A stretch of DNA of 64,000 bases from Paramacrobiotus metropolitanus (GCF_019649055.1 NW_026570258.1:744001-808000); one strand, 5' to 3'. Shown: positions 8,713 to 19,190, counted from the stretch's first letter. The notes: a model not told the origin generated them from the letters alone. Program-made: numbers and translations.

Positions 8713-10514
8713 TTAGGCTCGAACTCCTGTTGCCTCGAAAACTTCGAATTGGGGTTTTGGCTTTACTTCCCGAGTCGGGGGCCAAGTCTTCGCCACTCTG
8801 TGTGGGAGTTCCCATTCGACGAATGCATTGTTGATTTCCGGTTCATAGACATCAGCGTATTGCATATGTCCGAGTCGAACACCTTTCTTCAGCACCTTTG
8901 TTTGGTGAGTCGTGTTCTGAATGTTTATCCAGGCCGTGTCGTTTGTCGGTCGGATGTCGATCTTGGCTTCGATTGGCCGGATAGGTCGGACTACCCGTTG
9001 TAGGGTAGAGAAGTAAATTGGTCTTCTCGGGTCCATTGGTTTGGCCGTCCGTATCTTAATCGAACATGTTGACCATGCTGGGAGAGAGACTCGCTCGCTG
9101 TTAAAGACGACTTGTCGGTCTAGCGCTTTCGTCTCTACGTGGGGATCCAGCTTTAGGTGGTGGACTTCTGGGCATTTGTTGTCCAGGTCCAACTCTTCGA
9201 TCGTCGTTATTTTGGCGACTCGTGCCTTCCATGTATTGAAATGCTCCGACTTCTGTTGGTCGGTTAAGTTAGCCAAGGTCGGTTGTTCGGTTGACAACTG
9301 CTGGACGACTAAAGTTGGAGGTCGGAAATCGTCTTCCTCCGGTTTACCTCCTCCGAATTCCCACAAAGCCTTAAGTTGGTCGAGTTCCTCCTGTTGTTCG
9401 GAGTCGACCGGCCTAGGTTGTTCGGCTTGTTCCGGGTGCTCGACTATAAATTCTGTGTGAACTATAGTCCGCAATGCTGTAGTTAGCCGTACATCGTAGG
9501 TCGGTTCTTCGTCCTCCGATGACGAATCATCCGAGTCGTTTATGCTCGGTTTATCCGTCTTACAGTGTCGGACTAACAGATCGAATTCCTCGTCGTCCTC
9601 TTCTTCGGATTCTTCCGAAGGTCGGTTATCGGAGTCTGTGTCCGCCGAGTCACTCGTACTCTGTATATCCGAGTCGTCCGACTGGTAATCTTCGTTTTCG
9701 ACGGTTGTTCCGTCTTCCTGTCCAACTTGCGGTATATTGCCGACTTCGACCTGTGTGGTCGTTTCGGCTTGGTCGACTTGCTCCGTCGGTTGGGTAGGTC
9801 GACTTGCTCCGTCCTGGTTCTCAAGGTCGGTTGGTTGTGAGCCTATGTCGCTCAACCATTGGATGCGCGTCTGTTGGGGCTTCCGAAAGCGGTCTACCTT
9901 CCGTTCCTGTTGCGGAGGTGACGGTGACGACGGTCTGTCGTCCGACCAAGTTAAGTCGTGATGAGCCTTTATGGCCCGTACCACTCCGTCAATGTTGTCC
10001 TTACAGATGGTACACTGATAAGGTTTATCAGTTTCCTCCAGGATTACGTCGTCCTGGGGTTTCGCCGGGCTACTCACGAATTGCACTGTGGTCGGAGTAT
10101 GCTCCTCAATTGGCGGCAATGGGTCGGGAACATGTCGCGTTATAGCGGTGTCTTCGCCATACCGTTGCCAGAATGCGGTCGTTGACGATTCTCCGTGCAA
10201 CTGAACTCGCTGCATATAGGCAAAAAGTTGAAAGCCTAGTTCCTGGCAGGGCATTTCCAAAGGCCGTGGGACGGGAAGTCCGTATTCCATGTACTGTCGA
10301 TGGATCGGAATTCGTTCATCTTCCCATTCCCATGCTTCGTCCTCTATGTCGTTCATGAGGGCGATTACAGGTTCACACATTTGTTGTGCGTCCCGTATTT
10401 GCTCGTAAGTTACCGCTCCGTTCTGTCGCAGAGTGGTCACCATCTCCAACGTCCGTTGGTCGAGAAAGTGTCGAGCTCCCGAGAACCAAGTTCGGTACTT
10501 TTGTCGTACTCGTT
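8713..10514 (-). CDS. Gag-Pol spacer between protease and RT, ending at an in-frame TAA
   Basis: About 600 codons are open from near 10514 to a TAA at 8713-8715. The first two thirds are acidic and disordered-looking, rich in D, E, S, T and Q, with CTICKDNIDGVVRAIKAHH as a possible C2H2-like zinc site (C..C...H..H). The last 170 residues fold like the region that precedes RT in Ty3 elements (LKKGVRLGHM). The RT segment follows in the same frame after the TAA, which is followed by C. So the stop is either a point mutation or a read-through site. The upstream protease frame overlaps by about 24 nt in a -1 relation. No catalytic site is recognised. Confidence 0.6.
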
Positions 10515-12374
10515 CTAGTTCTGGGCATCCGCTTCAGCGGGTGCCTCTGGTATCGGGATAGACTTCAGTACCGTCCTTGCCGTTCGTAGTGTACCGTTGC
10601 GTATCCGTTTCTGATAGTGCTCTATCACGTTGTGGAGTGCTAGTTCCTCCAACAGAGTGCGGTTCGTATCCCGGCAATCGCGGCAGATTTTACGTGTGGA
10701 GTTCGCCGGGTGATCAAGCCGACTAATCCGAGCTTCGTTTCCTACCGTGTCCGATGCCTCTGGTATCGGGATAGACTGCACTACCATCTTTCCTTCCGGT
10801 TGTTCCGGAATTGGAATTGGTGTAAGAATAAAAGTGAACTTCGAATGCAGGTAGTCGCATCCGAGTAGCACTGGGATATCCGCTTCGGTCGGCTGGACAT
10901 GGAATGTGTGATGGCTAGTAAAGCCCTGCATTGTTACAGGTGCCGTACAGCAGTGTGACACTACAAAGGCGACTTGTCCGCCCACTCCAAGTATTTTGGT
11001 GTAATGTCCGAGGGGTTGCATCGTTAAACCGTTCCTCTCGCAAAACCGTTGTTCGATGAGCGAAGTCTCCGCTCCGGTATCTAACATCGCCATTGTGGGC
11101 GTGGATCCGACTTGGATTTCGTGTGTCCAAGCTCGAACTGTTTTCGGTTTCTTATGCGTTCCCTTCTCAAAGGTTACTTCCCGTATCGTTGGTTTGATGG
11201 GAATTAGTGACACCGGTCCGTGGTCGGCTGGCTGTTGAGTTGAACTTTGTGTAAGTTCGACTCCGACTTCACCCGCTTCCTGTACCTCAGGTCGGTTAGC
11301 TACTCCGTCCTCCGGTAATTTGGCGGTTCGGAACCGTTGTGCCTGAGCCAGTATCCGTTCCTCTATTGAGGTGTCTGTTGGCCTCAATTTCGACCACATA
11401 TAGTCGATGTTGAGGAATGTTCTAGAACTGGCTATCGTTCTGGCTGGTCGCTCTTTTGGCTGGAAGAGGTCCGCTTCTCCCGGCCGAGAGTAAACGGGTA
11501 CCTGTGCTCCCAATGGGACTGTTTCCCATTCTTCGACTTCTCCTTCCGATTCTTCGGTGAGGTCGATGGCTGCCATTGTCGCAGCGTATCTATCCGTTGC
11601 GCGTGCGGATGATACATTGGGGAAGTTTCTGTTGCCCCTGTGCGTGAATCGGCGTCCCGGTCCTCCGCGTCTTGGGCATCGTCTGGCCTGCTCGGTTGAG
11701 TTTATCCTCACCGGCAATCCGGTCCAACTTCCGTGGCCGGGCCGTGCTACGTCACTTTGTGTGACGGACGGCGCAGTCGCTTTGTTCGCGCTGCTTAGGT
11801 CGGGCAATTTCTGCGTTCCGACCTCCGACGTTCCAGCTTCGAATCGAGGGGCTGGGTCGGTCGCCTCGAGTGCCTGTTGCATCCCGGGCCACACTTCGAC
11901 GGTGCCATTGTTGTCATGCACGTCAAGCTGAGCGGCTAACTTCCGAGCCGTCTCCGCCTCCTTTGTGGGGGCCGATATCGCTTTTGCGAAGTTCTCCTCG
12001 GAACTGTTTTCGTTCAGTCCTAGTAGTTGGAGGATGGTGGCTACCTGTTGGTAGCCTTCCTCTATCGTTGTAGGAAAGTTCGGTTCGTTCCGAGCTTCCG
12101 ATGTTCCAGCGCCAAGTCGATGCGCTGGGTCAGTTCGGCCGGGCATTTCTTGCGTTCCGGTCCGGATCTCGATTTCACCGTTGTTGATGGAAATTCCGAG
12201 TTCGGCTGCCTTAATTCGAGCAGCTTCTGCCTCCTTTGTAGAGGCGGACAGTGCCGTAAGAAGTTCGTCTTCCGTGCAACTGATCCAATCCAGTCCTAAT
12301 GTGTTTAGGACTGTTACGATCCGTTGTTGTAACGGATCTAAGTTCGGCTCTCGTTCCGGGAAGTTAGCGGCTGA
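10515..12374 (-). CDS. Aspartic protease segment of Gag-Pol
   Basis: The frame opens after a TAA at 12375 and ends TAG at 10515. The retroviral-type protease signature is AMLDTGAETSLIE, and the second conserved segment is VLLGCDYLHSKF. It cleaves the polyprotein during particle maturation. The N-terminal 190 residues hold two copies of a roughly 90-residue unit (NFP..., LGL..., STKEAEAAR / PTKEAETAR, then AGTSE). After the protease come two copies of SIPIPEA and two CRDC-like cysteines. The ATG at 12146 falls inside the repeat, so it is not taken as the start. The 5' end joins a short linker frame (12376-12442) that follows Gag. Confidence 0.85.
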   Translation of the reverse strand, partial: SAANFPEREPNLDPLQQRIVTVLNTLGLDWISCTEDELLTALSASTKEAEAARIKAAELGISINNGEIEIRTGTQEMPGRTDPAHRLGAGTSEARNEPNFPTTIEEGYQQVATILQLLGLNENSSEENFAKAISAPTKEAETARKLAAQLDVHDNNGTVEVWPGMQQALEATDPAPRFEAGTSEVGTQKLPDLSSANKATAPSVTQSDVARPGHGSWTGLPVRINSTEQARRCPRRGGPGRRFTHRGNRNFPNVSSARATDRYAATMAAIDLTEESEGEVEEWETVPLGAQVPVYSRPGEADLFQPKERPARTIASSRTFLNIDYMWSKLRPTDTSIEERILAQAQRFRTAKLPEDGVANRPEVQEAGEVGVELTQSSTQQPADHGPVSLIPIKPTIREVTFEKGTHKKPKTVRAWTHEIQVGSTPTMAMLDTGAETSLIEQRFCERNGLTMQPLGHYTKILGVGGQVAFVVSHCCTAPVTMQGFTSHHTFHVQPTEADIPVLLGCDYLHSKFTFILTPIPIPEQPEGKMVVQSIPIPEASDTVGNEARISRLDHPANSTRKICRDCRDTNRTLLEELALHNVIEHYQKRIRNGTLRTARTVLKSIPIPEAPAEADAQN

Positions 12375-12375
12375 T

Positions 12376-12442
12376 TAGTGGGGTTATCCTTGTCCGGTGG
12401 TTCGGTCGGATGTTGGAGGTCGAATGAGTCACCGGAGCTCAT
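12376..12442 (-). CDS. Short linker frame joining Gag and protease segments
   Basis: Between the TGA ending the Gag frame (12439) and the TAA preceding the protease frame (12375), the third frame is open. It encodes an acidic Pro-rich stretch (PTEPPDKDNPTNQP) that resembles its neighbours. It implies two further frame changes within 70 nt. The segment is very short, so it could be chance, but the composition favours real coding sense. Confidence 0.35.
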
Positions 12443-14330
12443 CGACCTTGGGCGTTTCCCGGGGAGTTACTCCGAGCCGGCCCATTGTTGGGTGGCGTCG
12501 AGTTTAGCGACTGGCGGGGCGGCAACGGTTCTCTGTATGCCGGGGAACCTTGTTGGTTCCCACCGCTATTGTTGCGGTTTCCGCCATTCCCCTGGCCGGG
12601 TGACCGGTTTCTGTTACCGGGGCTACCCGAGCCTCCTGCCTGTTGGCGTTGGCGTGGCGGCGGCACGATGTCCTTCCAGAAGGGATTCACCGAGCCTACC
12701 GGGCCGTTCGTCGAGTATCGGCGGTACCAGTCGTCGTACCACCGAAGGTTCGGATTGTTATCCGAGCCATAGATGCAGCGCGACTCGTCATGGTTATTGA
12801 ACATGCAGTGCCTGCATCGGGAGGTCTTGTCCTTCGTCCACTGGAAGAAGGCTGCCTCCATCTTGTCAACGTACGATGTTCCTTGCCGAGCACTTTGTTG
12901 TGCCTGGGGAGGTCGGTTGCCTTGTGGGCCGCCGCCTCCGCCGCGGTTAGGGAAGTTCCCACGGCCGCGATTCCCGCCGCCGCGTCCTTTTCCGCGACCA
13001 TAACCTCCGCCGCCGTATCCTTGTGGAGGATACTGTCCGTATGCGGAGTACCCCTGGTTAGGATTCTGTCCGTAACCAAAACCTGTGTCGTTTTGGTTAC
13101 CGCCCGAGCTATAACCTGGGCCGCCGTAGTTGTTAACGGGGGCTCCAACTCCAGGTGCTGGGGGATTCAGGTTCGCTGCTGCCGCGCCTGCCCACGTCTG
13201 TTGCTGGACTGGTGCTTGTTGCACCGGTGGCGTCGGAGCCGGACTTAGTTGTCCGTATTGTGCCGTTGGAGTCTGGTATCCCGGCATCATGTGTGGCTGA
13301 TATCCAGTCTGTTGTGGTATCGCCGGAGGTGGAGTCGGGACAGGTGCAGGTGTTGCTGCCCGAACTCTAGCGTAGTCGCTGTCACGCGACTTGCGTACCT
13401 CGTACATTTCCTTGCCGTTGACGAAGTCCCGTAAATAGTCGCGGAACTCGATCGGCGTTGACGGCATCCTGATTTCCAGGGCCGCCCGCAGTTGGGGCTC
13501 GTGAACGTTCTCCTTAAGGTGGTACAGTATGATTTGGTCTGTGACCGTCGGGACTTGGGACTTCATGAACATCATTGCGTCGTAGTATTGTTCCGGCGTT
13601 TCTTCGCCGAAACGGAATATCCGTTTGTTAATCCTGGATATCATGTTCACTTCTTTGTTTTTGTCCGCAAATCTCTGCTCGAATTTGGTCAGCCATAAGT
13701 TGACTGGCCATCCGCCGAGTGGTTCTCCGGCGGCTTCGAGAGTATGCCATTCTTTCGCTTGGCCGTCCAGTTCGGCTATCAAGTCGGACATGAAGGTCTG
13801 ATCGTCTTCATACCATCGTTGGGCTTGACGATACAGGCTTCGGATTTGCTTAAGCCACCCATGAAGTTTGGTGTGGTCCCCGTCGAACGGTGGTAAGGGT
13901 TGCCGACGTCCGTGGGCTATTGCTCGTACCAAAGCAACGTGTGCTGGGTTTTGTTCCAGGGGAGTTGGGTGTGCCGCCGGCGCAGCTTGTTGTGCAGCCG
14001 GGGCGGGTGGTGGATTGACGTATGGCATGTGACCTTGTTGGTCTTCGTACGCCTCCTGTTGGTAGGCATCGTCGTCATGGCCTTCGTATCCGTCCTGTTG
14101 CGGATGCCGAGCCTGAGCCTGGTCTGCGTGACGAGGCTGTTGCGGCTGTCCTCCATACTGTTGTGGAAGGGGCGCTCGATTTTGTCTCGGCGCCGGCGGA
14201 TAGAATCCGCTCGGTTGATCGTAGACTCTTCCGTACCGGTCGGGCTGTGTTCCTGAGCCGGCATCCGACTCTGTGTAAGTCGGTTTGGAGGCCTCCGGCC
14301 TTGTTGGTCGGAGCTGTCTTCTCCGTTTCG
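12439..14330 (-). CDS. Gag capsid, RGG-rich and zinc-knuckle segment
   Basis: The frame is stop-free from about 14330 to TGA at 12439; the ATG at 14028 lies inside it. The N-terminal part is Gln/Tyr/Pro-rich. The next ~190 residues match the retrotransposon Gag capsid fold, with FDGDHTKLHGWLKQI early and YYDAMMFMKSQVP later. A Gly/Pro/Gln-rich domain follows, ending in RG/RGG repeats (GKGRGGGNRGRG), then a canonical CX2CX4HX4C knuckle (CRHCMFNNHDESRC). This is the particle-forming and RNA-binding protein. RGG plus knuckle suggests dual RNA contacts. The tail is Ser/Asn/Gly-rich. Confidence 0.85.
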
Positions 14331-14893
14331 TCCGTCCTGCTGCTGGTCGGCCGTGTTGAATGACCGAGCTCGCCCGCGTTCAAGGTCGAACTGCGGGTTC
14401 TGGCGGAGCAAGTTCGGGTTGGAATTCGTCCGTGGTGGCCGGTATGCCTCCATGCCAGGTCTTGGTGGCTGGATTGGGAGACGTTCGGCGTCCGTTGTCC
14501 AGTCTCTCCTGGCGTTAGGTACCGGCGCGTACATTGTTGTCCGCGTCGCGTACGAGGTGCTGGTGTACGCACCAGCCGACGTCGTTGTCGCCACGTTCGT
14601 CGTTGGCACTCGTGGTGCCGCCGTCGACGTGTTGTGTTCCGGTTCTGGAGCACTCGGTACTGCTGGTGGTTGTGGGATTGTTCCCACACTCGGGTCGGTT
14701 GTTACGACTCCGACGAAGTAGGAGGTGTTGTTCTCCTTCTTCACCATTTCCTGGGTCGGGTTAATTCCCCACAGGATGTCACTGATTGTTCGTGACGGCT
14801 GTTGATCCTGTGCCATGGACGTCCGGTATGAGGGCGGTTCAACCCGACTATGTTCTGGTATGGGGAAGTTCGACCTGGCTTTGTTCCAGGTGT
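14300..14893 (-). CDS. Gag Pro/Thr-rich segment (shifted frame)
   Basis: The frame is open from a TGA near 14894. It contains the ATG at 14816 (MAQDQQPSRTISDILWG) and stays coding-like to about 14300, where coding sense passes to the capsid frame. It encodes a Pro/Thr/Ala-rich disordered region with tyrosines and a QQQDGRNGED stretch. The frame formally runs on to 13917, but that part is an Arg/Thr-rich read of the capsid frame and is a shadow. No domain is recognised. It connects the coiled-coil part of Gag with the capsid part. Confidence 0.5.
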
Positions 14894-15625
14894 TTCTTTT
14901 CTTCCCTCAGACATCTTGTTTCGATGTCCATTTCGTCCATTTGCCGCATCATATCTGTGAGATTGCGGGCGGCCTGTTCGCCGAAGTCGTACAGTTCGAC
15001 TTCACGGGCCTCCAGGTAAAGGATGCGACTGTGTTGCGCCTCGTTTACCTTTTGGGCCTCGTTCAAGTTGTACTCGAGTGTGTTTCGGACTCCCATGGAC
15101 CTGGTCAGCCAGCTGGGCGTTTGCTTCCACCAGGTCGACATCGGCTGTCCTTTGGTTAGGAAAGCCCATGTCCCGAGCGTTCGCGTCGATGAACCGTCGT
15201 CCCATTCTGGTGAAGACAAGTTCGATTTCCGACTCGAGCTCGTCGACTCTGTGTGTTAGGCGGTCGATCTCGTCGTCGGCCTTCTTCAGTTCCACCACAT
15301 ATCTATCGACTTCGTTTCGATAGACCTCGGCTTCTTCGTTGGCCGTGTTGAGTTGCTGGTGGAACGCTCCAGCTGCCTGCTCGGACTCGACCAGTGCGGT
15401 CTGTACGTCGGCCAGGTCTTTTTGGGCTTCTTCGAGCGCTTTGTTCGCTTCGGCGAGTTCTCGGTTCAGCTCGTGAACCGCATCCATGGATCGATCCAAC
15501 ATGCCCTTGAGTGTAGTGGCTTCGTCGATGTCATGCCGACACGGTTGGTCGGTACGCTTCAGTATGGCATTGAGCCGATCGATCTCCCGTTGCTGAATGG
15601 CAATGCCTTTGTTGGCGTCAGCCAT
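14848..15625 (-). CDS. Gag coiled-coil segment (two frames)
   Basis: The frame from 15625 encodes about 170 residues of heptad-rich coiled coil (ELNRELAEANKALEEAQKDL, VDRYVVELKKADDEIDRL). Coding sense then changes frame near 15100 and continues as helix to about 14865 (LEAREVELYDFGEQAARN, DEMDIETRCLREEKKHLE). Such an N-terminal coiled coil is unusual for Ty3 Gag and would promote oligomerisation. The formal ends at 15002 and 14848 are out-of-frame tails. Upstream, the frame may continue beyond the ATG at 15625. Confidence 0.6.
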
Positions 15626-15732
15626 CTCGCGTTCCCATTTGCTTCGTTCGAGCCGATGGGTATCTTCCGAGTTTCGGAGCGATTTTCCGCGAGTCGATAA
15701 TTTGGTCTGCCAAAGCGATCTGAGTGATCAGT

Positions 15733-16970
15733 CTACGGCATCTCGAGCGGAGTAGGTCGACGTCTACGATCCTTTCGGGCGGTGTTGCCGCTATCCACTT
15801 CTCGGCCGTATATTCGAGTAAAGTGGCCTGATGAGGGAGGTCGTCCTGTTGGACCCCAGTGGCATCGTGAAGAATCCGTCCGCACTATTCGGTCTTGACG
15901 CAGTTGTTGCGTCAAAGACTTCGTCGTTGGTGACGGAGTGCTACCGAGTTCGCCCGTTTCGAACATCGGTGGTGACGATCTGATTTTCAGGTCGACAGGT
16001 CGACTTTGTGTCGCCTTAGTCGACTTCGCCGTTTGTTGAGCTTCCGTTGCTCGAGTCGACTCGCTTCCTGTTGGCGAAGGTCGGCTCAACGGTGAGATAA
16101 CCCGTTCGTTGGGTGCTGGTATGCTGGTCGGTGATCCAGCTGGGCGAGGGCCGCTTCGTGGCGGTACCTCGGAATCTTCGTTCCACTTGGTGATATGGTT
16201 GGCTGGACGGCCACATCCGACTTTGTGTCGGTTGGTTGCCGTTCCAGGGAAGTCGGTTGCTTGTTGCCGACTTCCATCTGTGGATCCACTGTACGGTTTC
16301 AGCTGACCGACCCTCTCAATTGGTGAAATCCTTCCGACCTGTGTGGTCGGTTGGACGCTGCCGGCTTCTGTTGTCGGCTTATCCATTCCGGTCGAGGTCG
16401 GTTGTTCGACCTCTCGAGTTTGGGGCTGGTCGGCCTGGTCGACCGACTTCTCTTGGTCGGCCGTTCGGTTGTTGGAGATTTTCGCTCGGCCTGTGTGGTC
16501 GGCGATTTCCTTCCGACTTGGTTAGTCGGAACATCCATGTTGGACGAGGTCGGTTTCGGCACTTCTTCCGTCCTGTTGGGTGATTGCCGTCCGAGCTCGG
16601 TGTCTTGCGGCTACCGAGCCTTGGGCTCTGTGAGCTCGATTCCAGGTCGGTATGAGACAATGTAGTCTCACCTTGCAGCTGTTCCACATCCCCTTGGTCG
16701 GGTGGGACGGGGCTGCCATGTCAGCTTGGGGTATCCAGGAATGTTTTATCCCTGGCGTCCTCAAAACTGTCATCCGAGGTCGGATTCGAGTCGGCAAGGA
16801 GGATGCGTTCGTTGCGTCTCTCCTTGCCTCGGCCGACTTAGTCGAGTCGGTTGAGGACGGCTGACTTTTGTCTTGACCGGCGTACCGAGTGAGTACTTCC
16901 GGTCATGTTCGCACGCCGAGAATAGTCCTTGTTGAACTTTCTCGCGTACTGATCTTCTCGAGTTCGACAT
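15733..16970 (-). CDS. Gag N-terminal region, Ser/Thr/Pro-rich, in several frames
   Basis: The best start for the whole polyprotein is the ATG at 16970 (context ACAACAATG), opening MSNSRRSVREK. It lies just inside a leader with no earlier coding sense. From there coding sense hops through at least three frames to about 15733. The residues are Pro/Ser/Thr/Arg-rich and disordered, with repeated QPTTQVGR / SPTTQAER units like the linkers of ORF2. No domain is recognised. Frame breaks fall near 16780, 16500 and 16350. This is the least certain part of the reconstruction. Confidence 0.45.
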
Positions 16971-18780
16971 TGTTGTCGACTCAGGTCGGCTCTGGTGGAG
17001 CCTTAAAGGTTTAATCAGTTAGAAAGAGAAAGTCGAACAATCTTCTGTGTGAAGATGTTCGGTAAAATCAGGAACGTCTTTTTGTTCAGGAACTTCCGAG
17101 GGTCAGGAACGTCCGGTGAGATGTTGTTGTTGTTGTTGATGTGTCTGTTGGTGACTCAGTACACAGGGTATTAATATACAGTACAATGGTACAGTACAGT
17201 ACGTAATAGTAGTACGGTGTAGTACGTCCTATGCTACTGTGCTGACCAGTGTGACGTAACAGGTTAAGTGGTCTTGCACTTCTGCCTACGTCACAGAATG
17301 CGAGCCGCGTGCAAAATTTGCAAAAAACGATGAATCACGCCTATGTTAAGCTATGGGAACTTTCCCCTGCACGCTGATTGGCTGCCTCTTAAGTACTGAT
17401 AAGCGGTCGTTATGACGTCACGAGGAAGTTCGAGAATTTTCGCGCTATTTTCCGCAAGAAAAACAAATTATTTTAGGTCGGCTAGAGAGTTTATCTAGTC
17501 GGATTTTGAAATTTTTAACCGTTAGAAATTAGTTTTGTTAATTAAGAAAATTTTCTGGTGGTCGAAACACCGTTAGAAATCAAAAATAAGAGAATTTCCG
17601 ACCTGTTGCCGGTTAGCCTTTGTCTAACTGTCTAGACAGGTTCGTTGACCTAGCAGGTCGGTTCTCGACCAAAAGCAAAATTCCGAGTCGGTTTCTCCGT
17701 CGAAAATTACTTTTTAACCGTTAAAAAGTTTAAATTTACGGATAGAAATTGTTTTCTACCGCTAGAAAATGAAATGCCGACCTAGTTTCGGCTAAAATCG
17801 ACCTATAACCGTGACTTTACCAGTGTCGGTGTCGGTGTCGGTTCCGGTCGATTTCCTCCGTCCGAGGTCGGAAATCCGTCGTTTCCTTGTTGAAATCCGC
17901 GAGTAAAGTTGCGGGTCGGTGTTCAAACCGATGGTCCCCGTATGATTGGAGTAATCCTATCGCGCTGCAGACTCTCGTTCGAGTCTGATCCGTCAGTTGG
18001 GAGAAGAAAAGTCCGTGCTGTTGGGAAATGAGATTCCGCTCTTCAATGTGGAAGAGACCAAGGAACTGTGCTCACCAGCTGGGCAAGAATCACTTCAGTG
18101 ATCCTCGTTTTCCGCAGCTGTAAGACGATGCGACCGTTCTGATTGACAGTCAATGCAGAGATTGCTTCAGCAATCGGTCTGACAGTGACTGAAAAGGTTT
18201 CCAGACAGGTTCTCCGTGAATGAAGCCTTCACCGTCTCCTCAAAGGGTCCGTTGAAAGAAAACCAAACGATGCTGCTTACCATGTAACAGGCAAGCGCGA
18301 GGAGATCACGAGTGATGCTTTATTGTACAAATAAAGGAACAATGCTGCGTAATAGCAGGGAATGCAAGAACAAAGCCTGATGGCTAAGCAAGTGAATGCT
18401 AGAAAAAGCTCTTGAGCGTTCGCCAAGGCGTGAAAAAAGCAACTGGCGGCAAGCACGTGGTGTGAGCCATCAGCTGTGTGTTGATGCGCAGACTGGACTC
18501 AATCCAACGCGAGCGTATGAACGCTGAGTCATACTGCGAAAGAGGGACGAGAGAGCAAGTATGCTCAGTGTGTGCGCCGCGTATATCCGCTTCAGCGGAT
18601 ATGAGTGCAGTGCAGCAGCACACGTACGTACAGCGAGAGAGGCGATATGGCAAGCATGAGTGCAAGTACGTCCATGGTGGGCCGTATGCACCAGGCGCAG
18701 TCATGTGCCTCTGACAACATGTAGAAATGCGGAAAGTTTTCAAGCTTTCCGTTTGAATTCGACCAGTTTATAAAAACTGT
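16971..18780 (-). other. Retroelement leader and probable 5' LTR region
   Basis: There is no coding sense. The GGTCGG/CCGACC word typical of the element persists to about 17960, including a GTGTCGGTGTCGGTGTCGG run near 17822, which ties this DNA to the element. The leader holds three TCAGGAAC units (17069-17140), a (GTT)n-like run and an AGTAC-rich patch (17175-17235). A minus-strand TGGTCAGCAC near 17260 could be a primer-binding site but is unproven. A minus-strand AATAAA at 18319-18324 lies in a hairpin and could be the LTR polyadenylation signal. LTR borders cannot be set without the 3' copy. Confidence 0.5.
17968..18751. repeat. Cluster of short perfect hairpins
   Basis: At least seven perfect inverted repeats lie within 780 bp. 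They are 17968-17987 (CAGACTC arms), 18039-18056 (CTCTTC), 18089-18102 (ATCACT), 18160-18175 (GATTGCT), 18318-18336 (CTTTATT), 18583-18602 (ATATCCGCT) and 18730-18751 (CGGAAAG). Three have the same TC centre flanked by T and A. They are seen directly in sequence. A role in the retroelement LTR or RNA (packaging, polyadenylation) is inference. Confidence 0.6.
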
Positions 18781-19100
18781 GAAAGCCACCGTAATTTTCT
18801 TGTTTCATGGTTCTTTTTCATGTTTTTAATGTATTTTTATATTGCCGATCTAACGAACTGAAAACTTGAATTTTTTGATACGACAGATAATATTATACGA
18901 TGCCCATAAAAAACCATTCAGTCGATATTTCAGCGCAGAATTAATGGAAACTTGTGGTTGTGGGAAACAATTAACGGTTGCCCAAGGTGACCTCGCAGGC
19001 TGCATCTTTAGCTACTAAGTGAATGTCAGATTTTCAGCCATTCAGTCAAGCTTTCCAGTGTTTATTAAAACAGAATAAATACATATTTATCAGATTTCGA

Positions 19101-19190
19101 GGTTAGTGATTACCCAAGCTACCACCAGAATTACAGAGCAACTTAGGTTAGTGAATGCCCAAGCTGCCACCAGTATCACAGAGCCGCTAC
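19101..19190. repeat. 45-bp tandem duplication, two copies
   Basis: Units 19101-19145 and 19146-19190 both begin GGTTAGTGA and contain CCCAAGCT.CCACCAG. They differ at several positions. A partial third start (GTGAGTGAAT) may follow. Confidence 0.8.

Larger units (their letters stand above)
1..18760 (-). mobile_element. Giant Ty3/gypsy-type LTR retrotransposon, cut by the left window edge
   Basis: Minus-strand element read from high to low coordinates. The domain order Gag (CCHC knuckle) - protease - RT - RNase H - integrase is that of Ty3/gypsy (Metaviridae). Gag-Pol alone spans about 12.4 kb (16970 to 4587), far more than the 3-5 kb usual for the group, and ORF2 adds over 4 kb. The protein is cut into segments by about ten frame changes and one in-frame TAA, although codon use and composition stay continuous across each break. 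The 3' LTR lies outside the window. The 5' LTR must lie somewhere in 17000-18760, but without its partner I cannot fix its ends, so the right border is approximate. Confidence 0.85.

Noticed and set aside
12485-13248. Plus-strand ORFs opposite the Gag RGG region
   Set aside because: They are antisense reads of a Gly/Pro/Gln-rich segment.
17240-17262. Minus-strand TGGTCAGCAC as a definite primer-binding site
   Set aside because: It does not match a tRNA 3' end that I can name with certainty, and the LTR border is unknown, so it is kept only as a possibility.
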